NCBI GenBank assembly: GCA_007258455.2
Contig: VDFB02193867.1
Location: forward strand, 564,031,291 to 564,095,290
DNA: 64,000 bases
Direction: 5' to 3'
DNA from: Sequoia sempervirens
Lineage: Eukaryota; Streptophyta; Pinopsida; Cupressales; Cupressaceae
This document shows positions 1-11,764 of the stretch, piece after piece (within the stretch, counting starts at the first letter, position 1; each line of letters begins with the position of its first letter). The notes under the pieces are model-generated. The model was not told the DNA's origin and did no database searches. It was given only the letters and a program-made list of their open reading frames with translations. The translations under genes were made by a program, and so were the position numbers.

Positions 1-59
1 AATGGCATGATGGCTCCTTTGATAGTGCAACCTAATGAAATTATAGTTTTTGACACTGC

Positions 60-137
60 AACAATTAATATTTTATATGTATGTATATGTGTATATAAGT
101 CTATGTATATATATATATGCATGTATATATATATATT

Positions 138-168
<31 letters not shown>

Positions 169-275
169 GTATATGGTTATATATGTACATGTATGTATGT
201 GTATGCATGTATATGTGTATGTATATGCATGTGTATGTATATGCATATGTGTATTTCTATGTATATGCAAAAAGA
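60..275. repeat. TATG/TATA microsatellite tract
   Basis: The stretch is made almost entirely of TATG, TATA and TGTA units with small variations. It opens long reading frames of Met/Tyr/Ile/Cys on both strands; these come from the repeat and are not genes. Confidence 0.9.
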
Positions 276-831
276 AATACTACAATATCGTAGATTAGAT
301 ATGTAGAGAGCATATTTTTCCCAATTACTACGAAATTAATGCCACAACGATTTCTTTGATAATGCATCTTAATCAAAGCATAGTTTGTGAGATTGTAACA
401 TTCAATATTGCATTTACTCCACCCACTCACATTTATTTTTCTTTGCTTGCCCCCATTGTGCAACAACGGCAAGATGCATTAAGCCTCGCACGAGCACAGA
501 CTTGCTACCTAGCCCTCCTTGTCCTAAGGTTCTGAAGTCCTCTATGTATATTCGACTAGAATTTATATTTCCTAATGTTCAACCTATGCTATTCCTTTTT
601 TGGTCATTCACATATATTGATTCATATACAGATGGATAGACATATATATAAATTGTTATATGTTTATGTATAATTTCCATGTTCAATGTATGTATGGGTA
701 TATATGTATATTCATATATCCTAATTTACTTGAGCTTATATGTATACTCATAGGTTGTATGGGAAAAGTCAAGTTGCACAACCCAATCAATTGTTGAATT
801 TAGAAAGGGTAAAAAATAGCAATGTAACTAT
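276..831. other. AT-rich noncoding stretch
   Basis: I see no gene, RNA or element end here. Short TATG-type tracts recur around 640-720. Confidence 0.6.
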
Positions 832-1404
832 TTGTACTATAGGGAGCATAGAGAGGAAATATTCATGAAGCATTGCAAAAAATACTTACAGCAAAGGATA
901 GCTACAACAACCACATCTGCATGCAAAAATGGTAACAGTGCTCCCTTGCAACACGAAATTCCAATGGAAAATGGCAACCCTTGTGTACAATCTCATAGGA
1001 GCTCCCCTATTGCACAAAAACATGAACAATACCTCAAAGAAATATTCAACAATAGCTATCGTGTTGTGGTAAAGTGATTTCAACATCGTATAGATGTGCC
1101 CTCCAACCTTTCTATTTTCCAAATATGTAGGGAAAGCTACATAGGGATGCACACTTGAATGTTAGGGTCAGAAGTCATATGTGTAAGGTGTTATTCTAAA
1201 AAGGGTGCCCATCAGTTCAAATCCACAAATGGAATGGATCCAAGCTCACAACCATTGTTTCTCAAAAAGTTAACACAAGTTGAAGAAATGCTTATTGATA
1301 GGGTGGCTCTAGTTTTATAGGTCACCCATGCTAGAGGAGGCCAATTTAAATATAGTGGTCACACGATAAGCTTCCCTCAGGATATCTCAAGCATCACAAA
1401 ACTT
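832..1404 (+). pseudogene. Helitron protein, N-terminal remnants
   Basis: An open stretch at 832-1077 includes EHREEIFMKHCKKYLQQR, a composition seen near the start of plant Helitron proteins. After several stops, 1331-1400 reads GGQFKYSGHTISFPQDIS, which I recognise from the conserved segment ahead of the Helitron N domain. Stops and frameshifts separate the two. I infer that both belong to the same decayed gene as the following fragment. Confidence 0.6.
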
Positions 1405-2154
1405 TTGGTGCACTGTCTGCAATACCTTGAGGTCGTTATTGCTCGCAAGACCACTATTGAAGGCGACAATTATGATTGTTATGTTAATAAACATCATGTC
1501 ATGGATGCATTGAAATACAAAATACAATATGACAAATACTACAACGATGTTGAGATTGATGTTGAGGCTTTGAATATGTTACCTAATGTTTCTATTGATG
1601 TGTCCAGTTTGTTGCATACAATAGAGAAAGTTTCAGGTGAAGACCCAATGCCATCAACCAACTCAACAAATGTTGGACAAGAAGAAAATGGTTCTTCAAA
1701 ATTTTCATCATTTATTCCTTGCTTACCAAATGGTAGACGAGAGCTACAAGCAATAAAAGACGTCTTGCAAATAGGAAAAAAAGACCAGAATATCTTATAT
1801 TGGCATGAAGTTATCTTTTCTCTTGTTAATGAATACAACATTGAAGGTTTATTTTCAATGGACTTTCCAACATTTTTCCCCACTGTACCAATGCTTCCCT
1901 TTCAATTGAGAAATATTAAAATTCACTTGCATGAATATGCCCTCCACCTAATGAGATATTTTGACCACAGGTCTGTTAAACATGTTAGGTTCAGATATTT
2001 TCTCTACAACTTGATTATGAGACATCACAGCCAACAAACTGTCTTTGTTTTTGTTAGAGCAAATGTGGATGATAGAATTCCTAGGTCGTTGTCTGCTTTG
2101 AGGCAACAACTTCAAGCTACTCTCGAACACCAACTAGCTGATCAGTTGATGTGA
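1405..2154 (+). pseudogene. Helitron helicase-like N-terminal domain
   Basis: This 249-residue open segment matches the N-terminal part of plant Helitron Rep/helicase proteins. It has VIARKTTIEGDNYDCYV near the start, then the typical run EGLFSMDFPTFFPTV, IHLHEYALHLMRYFDHR and FRYFLYNLIMRHHSQQTVFV around residues 145-215. The domain precedes the Rep catalytic domain in the intact family. The first methionine is only the first ATG of the open stretch; homology continues upstream. It ends in a TGA just before the next fragment, which continues the family alignment. Confidence 0.85.
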
Positions 2155-2168
2155 TTTGAAGCATTGTT

Positions 2169-3150
2169 GTGTGGGACTCACTCTTTCTGGAGCTCTTGTT
2201 GGGTGCAGCTAACACTATGATTGAACAACTTGGTACACCCACCCTTTTTTTCACTTTGAGTTGTGCAGACATAAAATGGGTTGACCTGCAAAATGTTTTC
2301 TCTATTACATCTTGTTTAGTGATGGAGCCTTCAAAAAATATGCTAATAGATAGTGTTGTTCAGAATCCACATATAGCATCTTTATATTTGCATCATAGAT
2401 TCTCAATTTTCTGTGACAAGGTGATTGAAAAGCTTTTGCATGCAAAATATTATTGGTATAGATATGAATGGCAGGATTGTTGCTCTGCACATGTGCATGG
2501 TTTTCTATGGCTTTCAAAAGCTCCTGACATGGATACTCTTGATTGGTCCAATGACCATGATCTTACCATAGCAAGGCACTTTTTTGATAGATATGTTTCA
2601 ACTTGGAATCCATGTTTCCGTGCACAAAGATTGCTTTGAATGTATCATTGCTCTAAAGAAAACTCGTGTTTGCTTACCACGAACCAGATCCTAACCAATG
2701 ATCCAATCATAGATTATGAAGAGTTGCTAAGAAAAGTTAAAAGGCACAAAAAATGCTCTGAATATACTTGTTGAAGAAGAAAAGGAGAGAAATTGCAATT
2801 TTGGTATAAAGCACCATGGCAGCAACAACTTACCTCTACATTGGCATCTAATGCCGAGTCTAAAAAATCCTACAAACCAACAAGAAATGATGATTGCTTA
2901 AATATTCATAGCCTAGCTATACTTTCAATTTGGCATGCCAATGTTGATTGCCAGCCAATTGTTTCTGGGAAAATTGTTTTGAATTATATTTCTAAATATG
3001 CAGCTAAATCTGAGAAAAAATAAAAAAATTATCTAGTTGAAAAGAGTTGCAAATACAAATATAGTTGAGGATAGAGCACTGGTTGCATACCAAAAATTCA
3101 TGATGAATATGCTTGTGGAACGTGACATCTCTACACAAGAGACGTGTCAT
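2169..3150 (+). pseudogene. Helitron Rep catalytic domain, broken
   Basis: Residues of the 2169-2639 segment read IEQLGTPTLFFTLSCADIKW and later SAHVHGFLWL, the H-x-H metal-binding motif of the HUH Rep nuclease. The following open piece (2793-3023) ends with NYISKYAAKSE, which carries the paired tyrosines of Helitron Rep. A further piece to about 3150 reads LVAYQKFMMNMLVERDIST and fits the family. Stops lie between the pieces. The + strand coding sequence stops abruptly at the left end of the solo LTR and resumes beyond it, so the LTR inserted into this gene. Confidence 0.85.
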
Positions 3151-3153
3151 ATG

Positions 3154-4130
3154 TGTAGATGCCAAATCTGCAAATGGTTAGTATTTTAAAAGCAAGCTAA
3201 TAATCAAGCATCCATATGAAATAATAAATCATGTTTCTAAATGCAAAGAAATTACAAGATAAACTAAAGCATATAAAACATGAAATAAATCCTATTTCAT
3301 ATTGGATTGGTGCTATTGTTGAAAATAGCCCTTTCCCAATCCTTGATAGATAAGCTAAATGATTCAATGCCTTGAGATGGAGTGGATGGGAAAAATCAAT
3401 TCTTAGTTTAAGAGAGTGACTTTGTAAGAGATTGTGGAGGATTTGATGATGAATGAAGCCTCTATTTTATAGATTTTCAAATGCTAAGAGTGCTTATGAG
3501 AGAGCAATGTGGGACTAAAAACAAGCCAATGAGAAAAGGCCACTTGTCAACTTGTGAGTGGTTGAGGAGTGTGCAAGATTTGGGAAATGTGCCTAAGAGG
3601 GGGGAATTCAAATTTGAATTTGTGAGTAAATGCTGAGTTTGACTTGTGCAAGGGACATGTAAGAGCCATGTAAGAGCTCATAAATGAATTGTTGGATGTA
3701 CATGTCCACTTGTTTTTGAATTCAAACCTGAGGGAGTATTCCTCAAAGATGTCATGTTGATGGAAAATGTTGGATTTAATAAATCAATAAATTAAATTTA
3801 TTTGTGCAAGTGGGATTATCTAGAGGATGTGATGGGTGATTAGGTTAGGCTAATTAGGATTAGGTTACCTTAATGATGATTAGGATGATTTTTACTTTTA
3901 TGACTTAAATATTTTATTTATTTAAATCAAAAAAGGATGGAAAATGCATTTGGATTTAATTAAATGAATGTTTGATTTATTTGATTAAAAGGAACAACCT
4001 TATGAATGAACTTAATGAGTTTAATTTATCTGATGAATGGATGAAGGTGAACTTGATTAATTAAATGAGTGGATGCATGTGAAGCCTAGTTTACTTGATG
4101 AATGCATAATGCTAATTTTGCATGTCTACA
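3154..4130 (-). mobile_element. Solo LTR with 5-bp TSD (ATATG) inside the Helitron
   Basis: The 977-bp block starts TGTAGATGCC and ends GCATGTCTACA, so it has TG...CA ends and a 6-bp terminal inverted repeat. It is flanked by a perfect direct repeat, ATATG at 3149-3153 and 4131-4135. No internal retrotransposon sequence is present, so it is a solo LTR left by LTR-LTR recombination. Its ends and several internal phrases (GCCACTTGTCA..., GGACATGTAAGAG) resemble the LTRs of element B, so it is probably a related family in the same - orientation. A TATA-like CTATAAAATAG reads on the - strand near 3462-3472. Confidence 0.9.
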
Positions 4131-4135
4131 ATATG

Positions 4136-4515
4136 TTACAAAAATTACCTCTTCTTACTTCAAGTCAATGATACGTTCAGTTGAATGTTTGCAAAAAGAC
4201 ATGGTTTTGTATAAACAAAGATGATACTGATGAAGAGTTGCTAAAAAACTATATTCATTGATATATGCAAAGGCCTCCAGAGCTAGCTGCTTTATCCCTT
4301 ATTGACTCAGTCCACCTATATATACACTCGCAACAACACAAAAAGCATAAGTGGAAACCAAGGCTCCAGCCTGCAGTCGTCCTTGTTTACCTATTATTCA
4401 AGACTACTCCTATTGAAGATACAGAGATATTTGAGACATTTTGTTGGACTGAACTTATGTTATACAAACCTTTTTGGCACATACAAATAGAGATAGGTCT
4501 TCGGAGATAATAGAT
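4136..4515 (+). pseudogene. Helitron linker between Rep and helicase
   Basis: The open stretch 4265-4510 contains MQRPPELAALSLIDSVHLY, KHKWKPRLQPAVVLVY and FETFCWTELMLYKPF, all characteristic of plant Helitron proteins between Rep and helicase. It resumes the gene split by the solo LTR. Upstream (4136-4264) the reading is decayed. It ends at a TAA, and sequence to about 4720 continues the family in a broken form. Confidence 0.8.
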
Positions 4516-4719
4516 AATAGAAAATTGGAAACTTTTAAAAATGGTTGGTTATCATCCTTGGCATGTTAATAGAGTTCTAGTTACATCCACAATTGAAGAA
4601 CAAGATGATAGTGATATTGATGATTTGAACCATTGTCCTTCTATGGATGGATATGAATGGGAAGTTTTCTCCCGGATTGGTGCTACTACTAACTTTAGTA
4701 TTTAAATCAGCTTCAACTA

Positions 4720-5570
4720 TTGAGTAGGCAGGATTTTGATATGAACTATCCATGCAATGCAAACCATGTTCCTAAAGATCTCCATAATATTGCATTGCAA
4801 TTCATCTCATCAGCAAAGGCACAACATGAGCAAACTATGGTTCAATTCTTTCCTGTAGATATGTCAACCCATCAACTTTCATCGAAGCAGCAATTGGCCC
4901 TTGACATAATTCAAACCCACCATATGCAGTCTTCACCCAAAGCCCCTCTCTACATGATTATTCAAGGGACAACTAGCACTAGAAAATCCTTCCTCATAAA
5001 TTGTATTCAATAATAAATGAACACATCTTTTGCTAGGGCCGGTGGTTGGTTGCTCACATTAGCTCCTAAAAGTGTTGTTGCATACAACATATGTGCCTCT
5101 ACAATCCATACAACACTTCAGATTCCCATAAAGGATATGAGTCCTTTGCAAGGGAAGCAATTGACATTATTCCAAGAATAATTTAAGTATATTTAGTACA
5201 TATTGATTGATGAAATGATTTTTCTCAACCCAAAATTTCTATTGAAAATAGATAACTAATTATGCTGAGCGTTCCCAGATAAGTAGACTAAGCCATTTGG
5301 CAGTGTTTCCATGATCCTTGTTGGTGATCTTGCTCAATTGCCACCTGTCATGGATACACCTATTTATGGTTCATCCTCATTGGTTGTAGCTTTGTGGAAC
5401 ACTTTCATGGTCTCAATAACCCTAGACACTATCTTTCGCCAAAAAGGAGATAGCCCTTCGCAATAAAAGTTTCACGAAATCCTTCTTCATATAAGAAATT
5501 TTGAGGCTCTTCAACTATTTATTGGCATACCTACAATTCTCTTACAACTGATTTTAACATATAGTGGTGT
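4720..5570 (+). pseudogene. Helitron PIF1-like helicase domain, decayed
   Basis: The open piece 4720-5013 ends with IIQGTTSTRKSFLINCI, a Walker A loop (family form G-T-A-G-T-G-K-S) in which two glycines are lost. Later readings give YILIDEM (Walker B, near 5195-5215) and VGDLAQLPPV (near 5318-5350), then RQKGDSPS near 5440. Stops such as the TAA after LFQE interrupt it. PIF1-type helicase normally unwinds DNA during Helitron rolling-circle transposition; this copy is dead. Confidence 0.85.
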
Positions 5571-7790
5571 AAAGATACAGTTATAGTTGTTACACATTAA
5601 TAGATATGCAAATACAAACAACTCCAACTGTCTAAGATGCATGAAGATTGAAACCAACAATAACTAGAAAAAAAAAGATCTATAAGTAAATAATGTCTTT
5701 GCAACATTCCAATATATAAACCTTTATATGCACATGTTGTAGATGCATTCTAAAAAAAAAATGTTTTCCATTTGATTAATAAGTTTGAAATCCTCCAATG
5801 ATGTGTTTTATATTCTAACAGACTTTATACGTTCACTTCTCACATTCCTCCTCCGTGCTTTCCTTCCACAAATTTAAATGTTTTCCCGTTATCTTTTCTA
5901 TTAGCTTTATTTGATTCAAATTGCTACAAATTTTTTCTTGCAAAATTATTTTCTTGTTGTTTCCCTATTTCACTGTTCCTATATATTACATTCATAAATA
6001 TATAGTGTTGTGTACTTAAATTTTCTTTTTCGTGATACATGATAAAATTCCATGTTATTTTTCCTGGCTTGCTTGAGCATCTCAGCAACGACCATGGAGT
6101 TTATTTCCTTTGTGGTTTCCTCATCATGCCCTACTCAACATACACAAAATGGTAGGTGTTTGCTCATATGTCAGTTGATAATATTCATTGTTCTACTATA
6201 ACAATTTCACCTATTTTGGTTCCCTTCTAAAATGAAAAACTCTAGTGTTTTTTTCATAGCATACCTATCAAAGAAATTGATATGCACCTCCCTTGTGTAC
6301 TAGTTTGGAGAGCTCTGTAGCTACCGTCGTCTGCCACCTACGATACTTTTGCTACTGTTCTTGTGGTGGGCCATTCCACAATTCCTTTTCCCCATTCCTT
6401 ACCTAATTTCCCATATATATTCTGATATAACAATATGAAATGTTTCTTTGTAGTTGTATGATGTTGCACTCAATACAAAAGATAGATCAACAAGAAAAAA
6501 TGTAGTCCATGTATTCTACAATTGGTGTCGGAAAGATGTCCACAGCTCTAATTGTAAACAAGGTTTTTTTAACATATTTATATTCTCCTCTTTTATACAA
6601 TCAATTTTCCCCTCCCTCCATGGCTACATACCCTCTATATATTTGTTTCTTTATATAAAGAATCATGCACAAATCAATGTGTAAGAATTGAGCTGTGAAT
6701 TAAAAATACAACTTATACTCTTTTCTAGTCAACCTAAACGAATAAAGAAATTTTTATTTGCATGGAATGGTGACACATATGTAGACACATATATACACTC
6801 TATGCATCATTGGTGATATACACATTTCTTACAATTAGCCCCTTCGAATCCCTCTAATTGATTTCACTTAAAATCCTTACAAAGAGGACACTGGAGATTC
6901 TGAATGGCTATGTAATTTATTCTTCCCTTTGCCAATATAGATTTGCACATTCATTGAATTTCCATGGTTTTCATTTTTCTTTGATACCCACCTTCTTTGT
7001 AGTGTGCTAACCAATAGAGGAATTGTATATAACAACATCTGCATTATCTGCCATTCAGTATTATAGAAAAATGGGGAAATTATAACAAAATTATTAGTAA
7101 AACATACATACATATATATACATGTGAAAGTAGACATGAATTGATCTTTTCAAAGACTTCTAAATATATTTTCCTTGACTGTTCTATCCATGTGTTGTGA
7201 TTATATGCATTTTCCTTCATTGCACTTGTTTATCTTATTCTAATACTGCTTTTACAATTTCTCTATTACTCTATAGATTTTAGTATGATGCAACGGACGT
7301 GGAAATTTTAATGAGGTTTGTGGCGTTATACTCTTTTTGACATGGTTGTTTTGCATAGATGATTAATTTATTGTTAATGTCTTCTTGTTATATCTTTTTC
7401 AACAAGGCTTCCATCAACCTAACCATGAATAGGATTTACTATCTAATAGCTCTTTCATAATTCCTACTTTTAGACAAATAGATAGGACTTGTCTAGGGCT
7501 TTTATTGATAGCCTAGAGGTTGCCTCTTAAACAAAGGATCTACCTAAATATTCCTCATTGGTCAATAGACACATATAACCAGAACCATAAACCAATGGAA
7601 AACAAATTACTAACCCTCAACATATTTTCTAGCGAAAGAAAGGACATTTAATTGCAATTCCTTCATCCATACAAAACAATAATCTCTTTCAAATCTCCAC
7701 AATGGGTATAATGGAAAAGATACAAACATTTGACAAGAACACATAGACAATAAATTAACCAGATCTATGCAAACTACTCATCTAGCACGA
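5571..7790. other. Noncoding AT-rich stretch after the Helitron
   Basis: Faint Helitron-like reading may persist to about 5640. Beyond that I see no gene. The part 6885-7100 is one member of a diverged repeat that recurs near 8450-8575. Confidence 0.5.
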
Positions 7791-7794
7791 TGTA

Positions 7795-7830
7795 CACTAT
7801 ACATATATATATATATATATATACATTGCA

Positions 7831-7868
<38 letters not shown>

Positions 7869-7910
7869 TACATTGCATCTATATATATATATACATAGAT
7901 ATATTGCATC

Positions 7911-7944
<34 letters not shown>

Positions 7945-7995
7945 TGCATACATATATACATGTATACGTATATTGGATTACATGTATATCTACAT
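7795..7995. repeat. TA-rich microsatellite cluster
   Basis: Runs of (TA)n alternate with the phrase ATACATTGCATCTA, which recurs three times. The block is a compound microsatellite. Confidence 0.9.
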
Positions 7996-8699
7996 GGTTA
8001 TATATGTGTATATGTATACTGGCTACTTTGCATTAATGATTAATTTATTGTTCATGCCTTTTAGTCTCTTCTTATTGTTCCTTTTGGTAGCAAGTTCAAG
8101 GGTTTTAACACTCATGTGCTACAAAATTTGTGAGGAAGTATCTTGATTAAATTGCATTGTCAAAAGACTCATTGAATTTGTTGAACTTTATATCTTTACC
8201 TGATACACTGTTTGTTTGAAGTTTCTATTTGCTAAGAACAGACCTCTGACAATGCAACTGAATAAAGCCATTTCCTTGCATATTTTGCACCACATATTCA
8301 TAATACTAGAATGCCTATTCTCACAATGCAACTGAATTAAAAATATTTTCTTGCATATTATGGTGTATACTTTCCCACATTGCCACATTCTTTGCTTTGT
8401 GCATCTTCCAAGCATTGTAATTCATTTAAGTGGAAATCCTTTGAAATAGGTTGTTGTACATTGTTAATCGCTACATAAGCTATTCTTCTCTTTGCATATA
8501 TAAATTTGCACATTGATTGAATTTCTTCTTTGTACCATCCTAACAAATAGAGTAATTGTATATGCTAAGTGTTTTCTCACCCAAGCCCTAATGCATTATG
8601 TTGTTGTTGTACTATGGCGGTCGACAAAGTAAATGCAGTTGGTTGAAGTAAATGCAATATTCAATGTAGTAGTATGGGAAAGTGTATTTTGATTAAGTT

Positions 8700-8855
8700 G
8701 CATTACATGTATATATATCTATACATGTGCATATATATATTTCGATAGATGCATATATATAGATGTATACATGCATATATATATATATATATATATGTTC
8801 ACATGTTGCCATCTAATATATGTATGCATGTATATATATGTATGTAAATGCAATA
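8700..8855. repeat. TA/TGCA microsatellite
   Basis: Short (TA)n and ATGCATAT units dominate. No gene is supported. Confidence 0.85.
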
Positions 8856-9849
8856 TTGAATGTTGGCATCTAGGAGAGTATACTTTCATGAAGTTGTATT
8901 CTCAAAAGAGTCATTCTGGTGTTGCTTTGATAACATGCTATTGTTAAATTTGTCGCATTTAGCTCCATCTTTTTGCAGGTTGGAGGCTATTCAAACTATT
9001 GGGCTATGCAATCAATAAGACATTTTTCTTGGGTATTTTGCATATAAATGATTAATTTATCCTTTATATCTTTCATTCTCTACTTATTGTTCATTTTCTA
9101 GAAAATTTTAGGGTTTGAACACTGATGTGCTGCATAAGTTCCAAATCATTCAATGCTCTAACAACTCAATCCAATCCTCCTTCTGGTCCTCAATCATAAC
9201 CAATAATACATGTAAGTGCAAAACTTCTCCATTATCAATAAATAGATCCCATGAATTCCTTGCAAATATTATTCATTGTTTCTACTTTCTAATTATGTTT
9301 ATTGATTTTTGCTATATATTTACTAATCTTTGATCCTCCCTCACTCATCCTCTTTCCCTATCCATTGACATACCTTTCTATTTTATTTACAAGTGTTAGG
9401 CTAAAGCATAGATGACAATTCCAAAAGATGGAACTCCACAAAATTTCCAATGGGAATTTCATATTACTTTTTCTCAGGGGTTTGGCTAGGGTCCCTAAGG
9501 CTCCATGATGCCAATATGGAAGGGTGGATAATGAGCATGGGTTTTTTGTTTTTCCTTTTCATTCTATATATCTTTTCTCACATAGATACATGTATAGAAA
9601 GCATGGTTTGCAACAACATGTTTCTTATGTACTACCAAGTGGTCACATCTTCAACTTATGTGCAATTTGTTGAGAAGCCAACATTTAATCGTGCAGTATG
9701 TGCAACATATGTATAGTGCCAAAATGGCTCTTTTCAAAATGTAACTGAATCAATATATTGTCTTGGAAATTTTGTACTAAACTTTCCCCTCCCGCAACAT
9801 TATCTATTTTGACTCTCCAATTGCACTATGCAATCATTCATTTAAAAGT

Positions 9850-11369
9850 GGATTTTTCTATTCTCAATTATATTGTAATCTATAATACTTCTTCTCTATA
9901 AAAATGTTTATTGTGGATTTCGGCTCATCTGTGATTTAGCTATAATTTTTAACTATTCTTTTAGGAGTTGTTTTGCAATTTCCCTATTTTTTCTATAATA
10001 TTTAGTGGAAATTAAGCTAGGTTGAATCTTGAATTGGGAAACCAATTGTTAGATATAAATTTGTGTCACACCTTGTCTAGATAGCAATAGAATTACAAGT
10101 GGAGATTCCTATACCTAATTTCTATCTCTTGTCAAAAAACACATGGATACTAAAACTTTAATTTCCAAAACTATATAAAAAGTACTCAATATTGAACATC
10201 TTCCTTTCATGGAAAAAATGTCTACTTTTTTTGTCCAACTTTAAAAAATACACACATGTGTGATGACCCTTATAGAAAACTTCCATTAGGGTGATCCCAT
10301 AATAGTGTTTTACAATTTTTGGCCAAACTGGACACTGAAATTATTATTTTTAACTAAATCTTCACATTCAGGCACCTATAGCGGCTAAACTGTGAGGAAT
10401 TTGAAGATGGTGAAAACTAGAGTCTCATCAAATTTTGTATGTAGATTCTAAAAATATTTTTTTCAAAATTTTTGGAATCAAATTGTACTTCTTTTTCCAT
10501 CTCCCATGAAAATTGATTTTTTTAGAAAACAACATTTTTAAAAAGTGACGCACACCGTATAACGAATAACTTTTTTTCCATGAAGGATAAAATTCTAATT
10601 CTTTCAAATTTAGATTTGTGATTCTAATATCTAGTGCTTCCACTTGGTAAGATAGTTTTTTATTGAATATTTTTTCCTTAATCAAGTTTCAAAGTCAAAG
10701 GAATTACAATTCAAACACAACGCGACCATATAACGCGTAACTTTTTTTTGTGTATGTCAAAAAAAATTATTTTTTTTGTTGGATCAAGGACTTCAATATC
10801 TAGTGAACTCATATTTTTCTTTTTTTTTTTGATAATCTTCTATTTTTCCACATGTGAAGAACAAATAAATTCATTTTCAATGAAAAACCTATGTTTAATA
10901 AAACTTAAAAACAAATACATAACAAAACCAAAACATATTAAAATTATATTCATTAGATAGCTTGTTATGAGGAATACCATAATCATTTGAAATAAATTTT
11001 AAATGAATTCATTTGATCCCCCAAAAGCTAAATCAAAAGTGATTTTTTATCAGCATTTTGATAGGTGTAAAGGAGATGGATTTATAGGTATGGTTTAAAA
11101 TTAGCGAGGTTCTATCCAAGGGGGTTTGATCTAAGGTGATTTGATCAAACCCTCTTCAATTGGAATCCTTAAAATGGAAATTTTTTAGGATTAAATCATT
11201 ATATTTTCTAAAAATATGTGATTTCAGCTAAAATTCGTTCCTCTCAGGAATTGTAAACCATTATTATGACAACACCCATTAACTTCAAAATTAAATGATT
11301 AATTGATTTAATAAGCTACACAAAAAGTGACAATAGTGCATCTGTTGCCACTAAATATAAAATTTAAAT
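9850..11369. other. Noncoding stretch with a local imperfect repeat
   Basis: No gene is supported. A phrase of the form ATAACGNRTAACTTTTTTTT occurs near 10558 and 10731, each followed about 60 bases later by TATCTAGTG, so two copies of a unit of about 100 bp lie roughly 175 bp apart. This resembles remnants of an unclassified repeat. Confidence 0.5.
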
Positions 11370-11764
11370 GTTTTTGATAAAAGGGGGATAAACGGGTTTT
11401 ACAGGGACCCGAAACCACAAAGTAACAATAGAGGAGAAGACCAAAACAACGGTCCAAAAAACAAAAAAACTGCCATAGAAAATAAAACCAGCAATAGCAG
11501 GCAGCAACAAAAAGCCTCAAAGAAGCCAGCAAACAGCCAGCAATGAGAAGAAGCAGGGCCCAACCACCACTAATTCATAGAGTTCAGGAGCTCGTCTGCA
11601 ACCTCCTCCAAGTCTGCCATATCCTGAGCCCCCTCCATAAAGATCTGAGCCATACTAGGGGTAGTTTGGACTTTCCTTTTTGTGCTAGATCTGCTACGTT
11701 TGGATATACCAGCTTCCTCATCCCGGTCTTTCTCCTGATCAAGGTTGACAATCAGAGCTCTCTT

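Larger units (their letters stand above)
832..5620 (+). mobile_element. Degenerate Helitron (Rep/helicase), interrupted by a solo LTR
   Basis: Consecutive + strand fragments follow the domain order of plant Helitron proteins: an N-terminal domain (1405-2154), a Rep domain with an H-x-H motif (2169-2639), a two-tyrosine motif (to about 3020), then after the solo LTR a linker (4265-4510) and a PIF1-type helicase (4720-5550). Helitrons are rolling-circle DNA transposons and Rep nicks and joins the strands. The reading frame is broken many times, so this copy cannot make protein. The Helitron ends (5' TC, 3' CTRR with hairpin) were not located, so the outer limits are only the extent of recognisable coding sequence. 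Confidence 0.85.
6885..9850. repeat. Diverged locally repeated segments
   Basis: Several phrases recur in the same order. GATTTGCACATTCATTGAATTT near 6940 matches AATTTGCACATTGATTGAAT near 8502, both followed by a CTAACMAATAGAG phrase. GATTAATTTATTGTT occurs near 7360 and 8037 and, changed, near 9049; the last two are followed by TTTTAACACTCATGTGCT-like text (8103 and 9114). This suggests old tandem duplication of a unit of about 1-1.5 kb, later interrupted by TA tracts. No coding function is evident. Confidence 0.55.

Noticed and set aside
7..306. Open frames on both strands over the first 300 bases
   Set aside because: They are translations of TATG/TATA microsatellite and have no protein-like composition.
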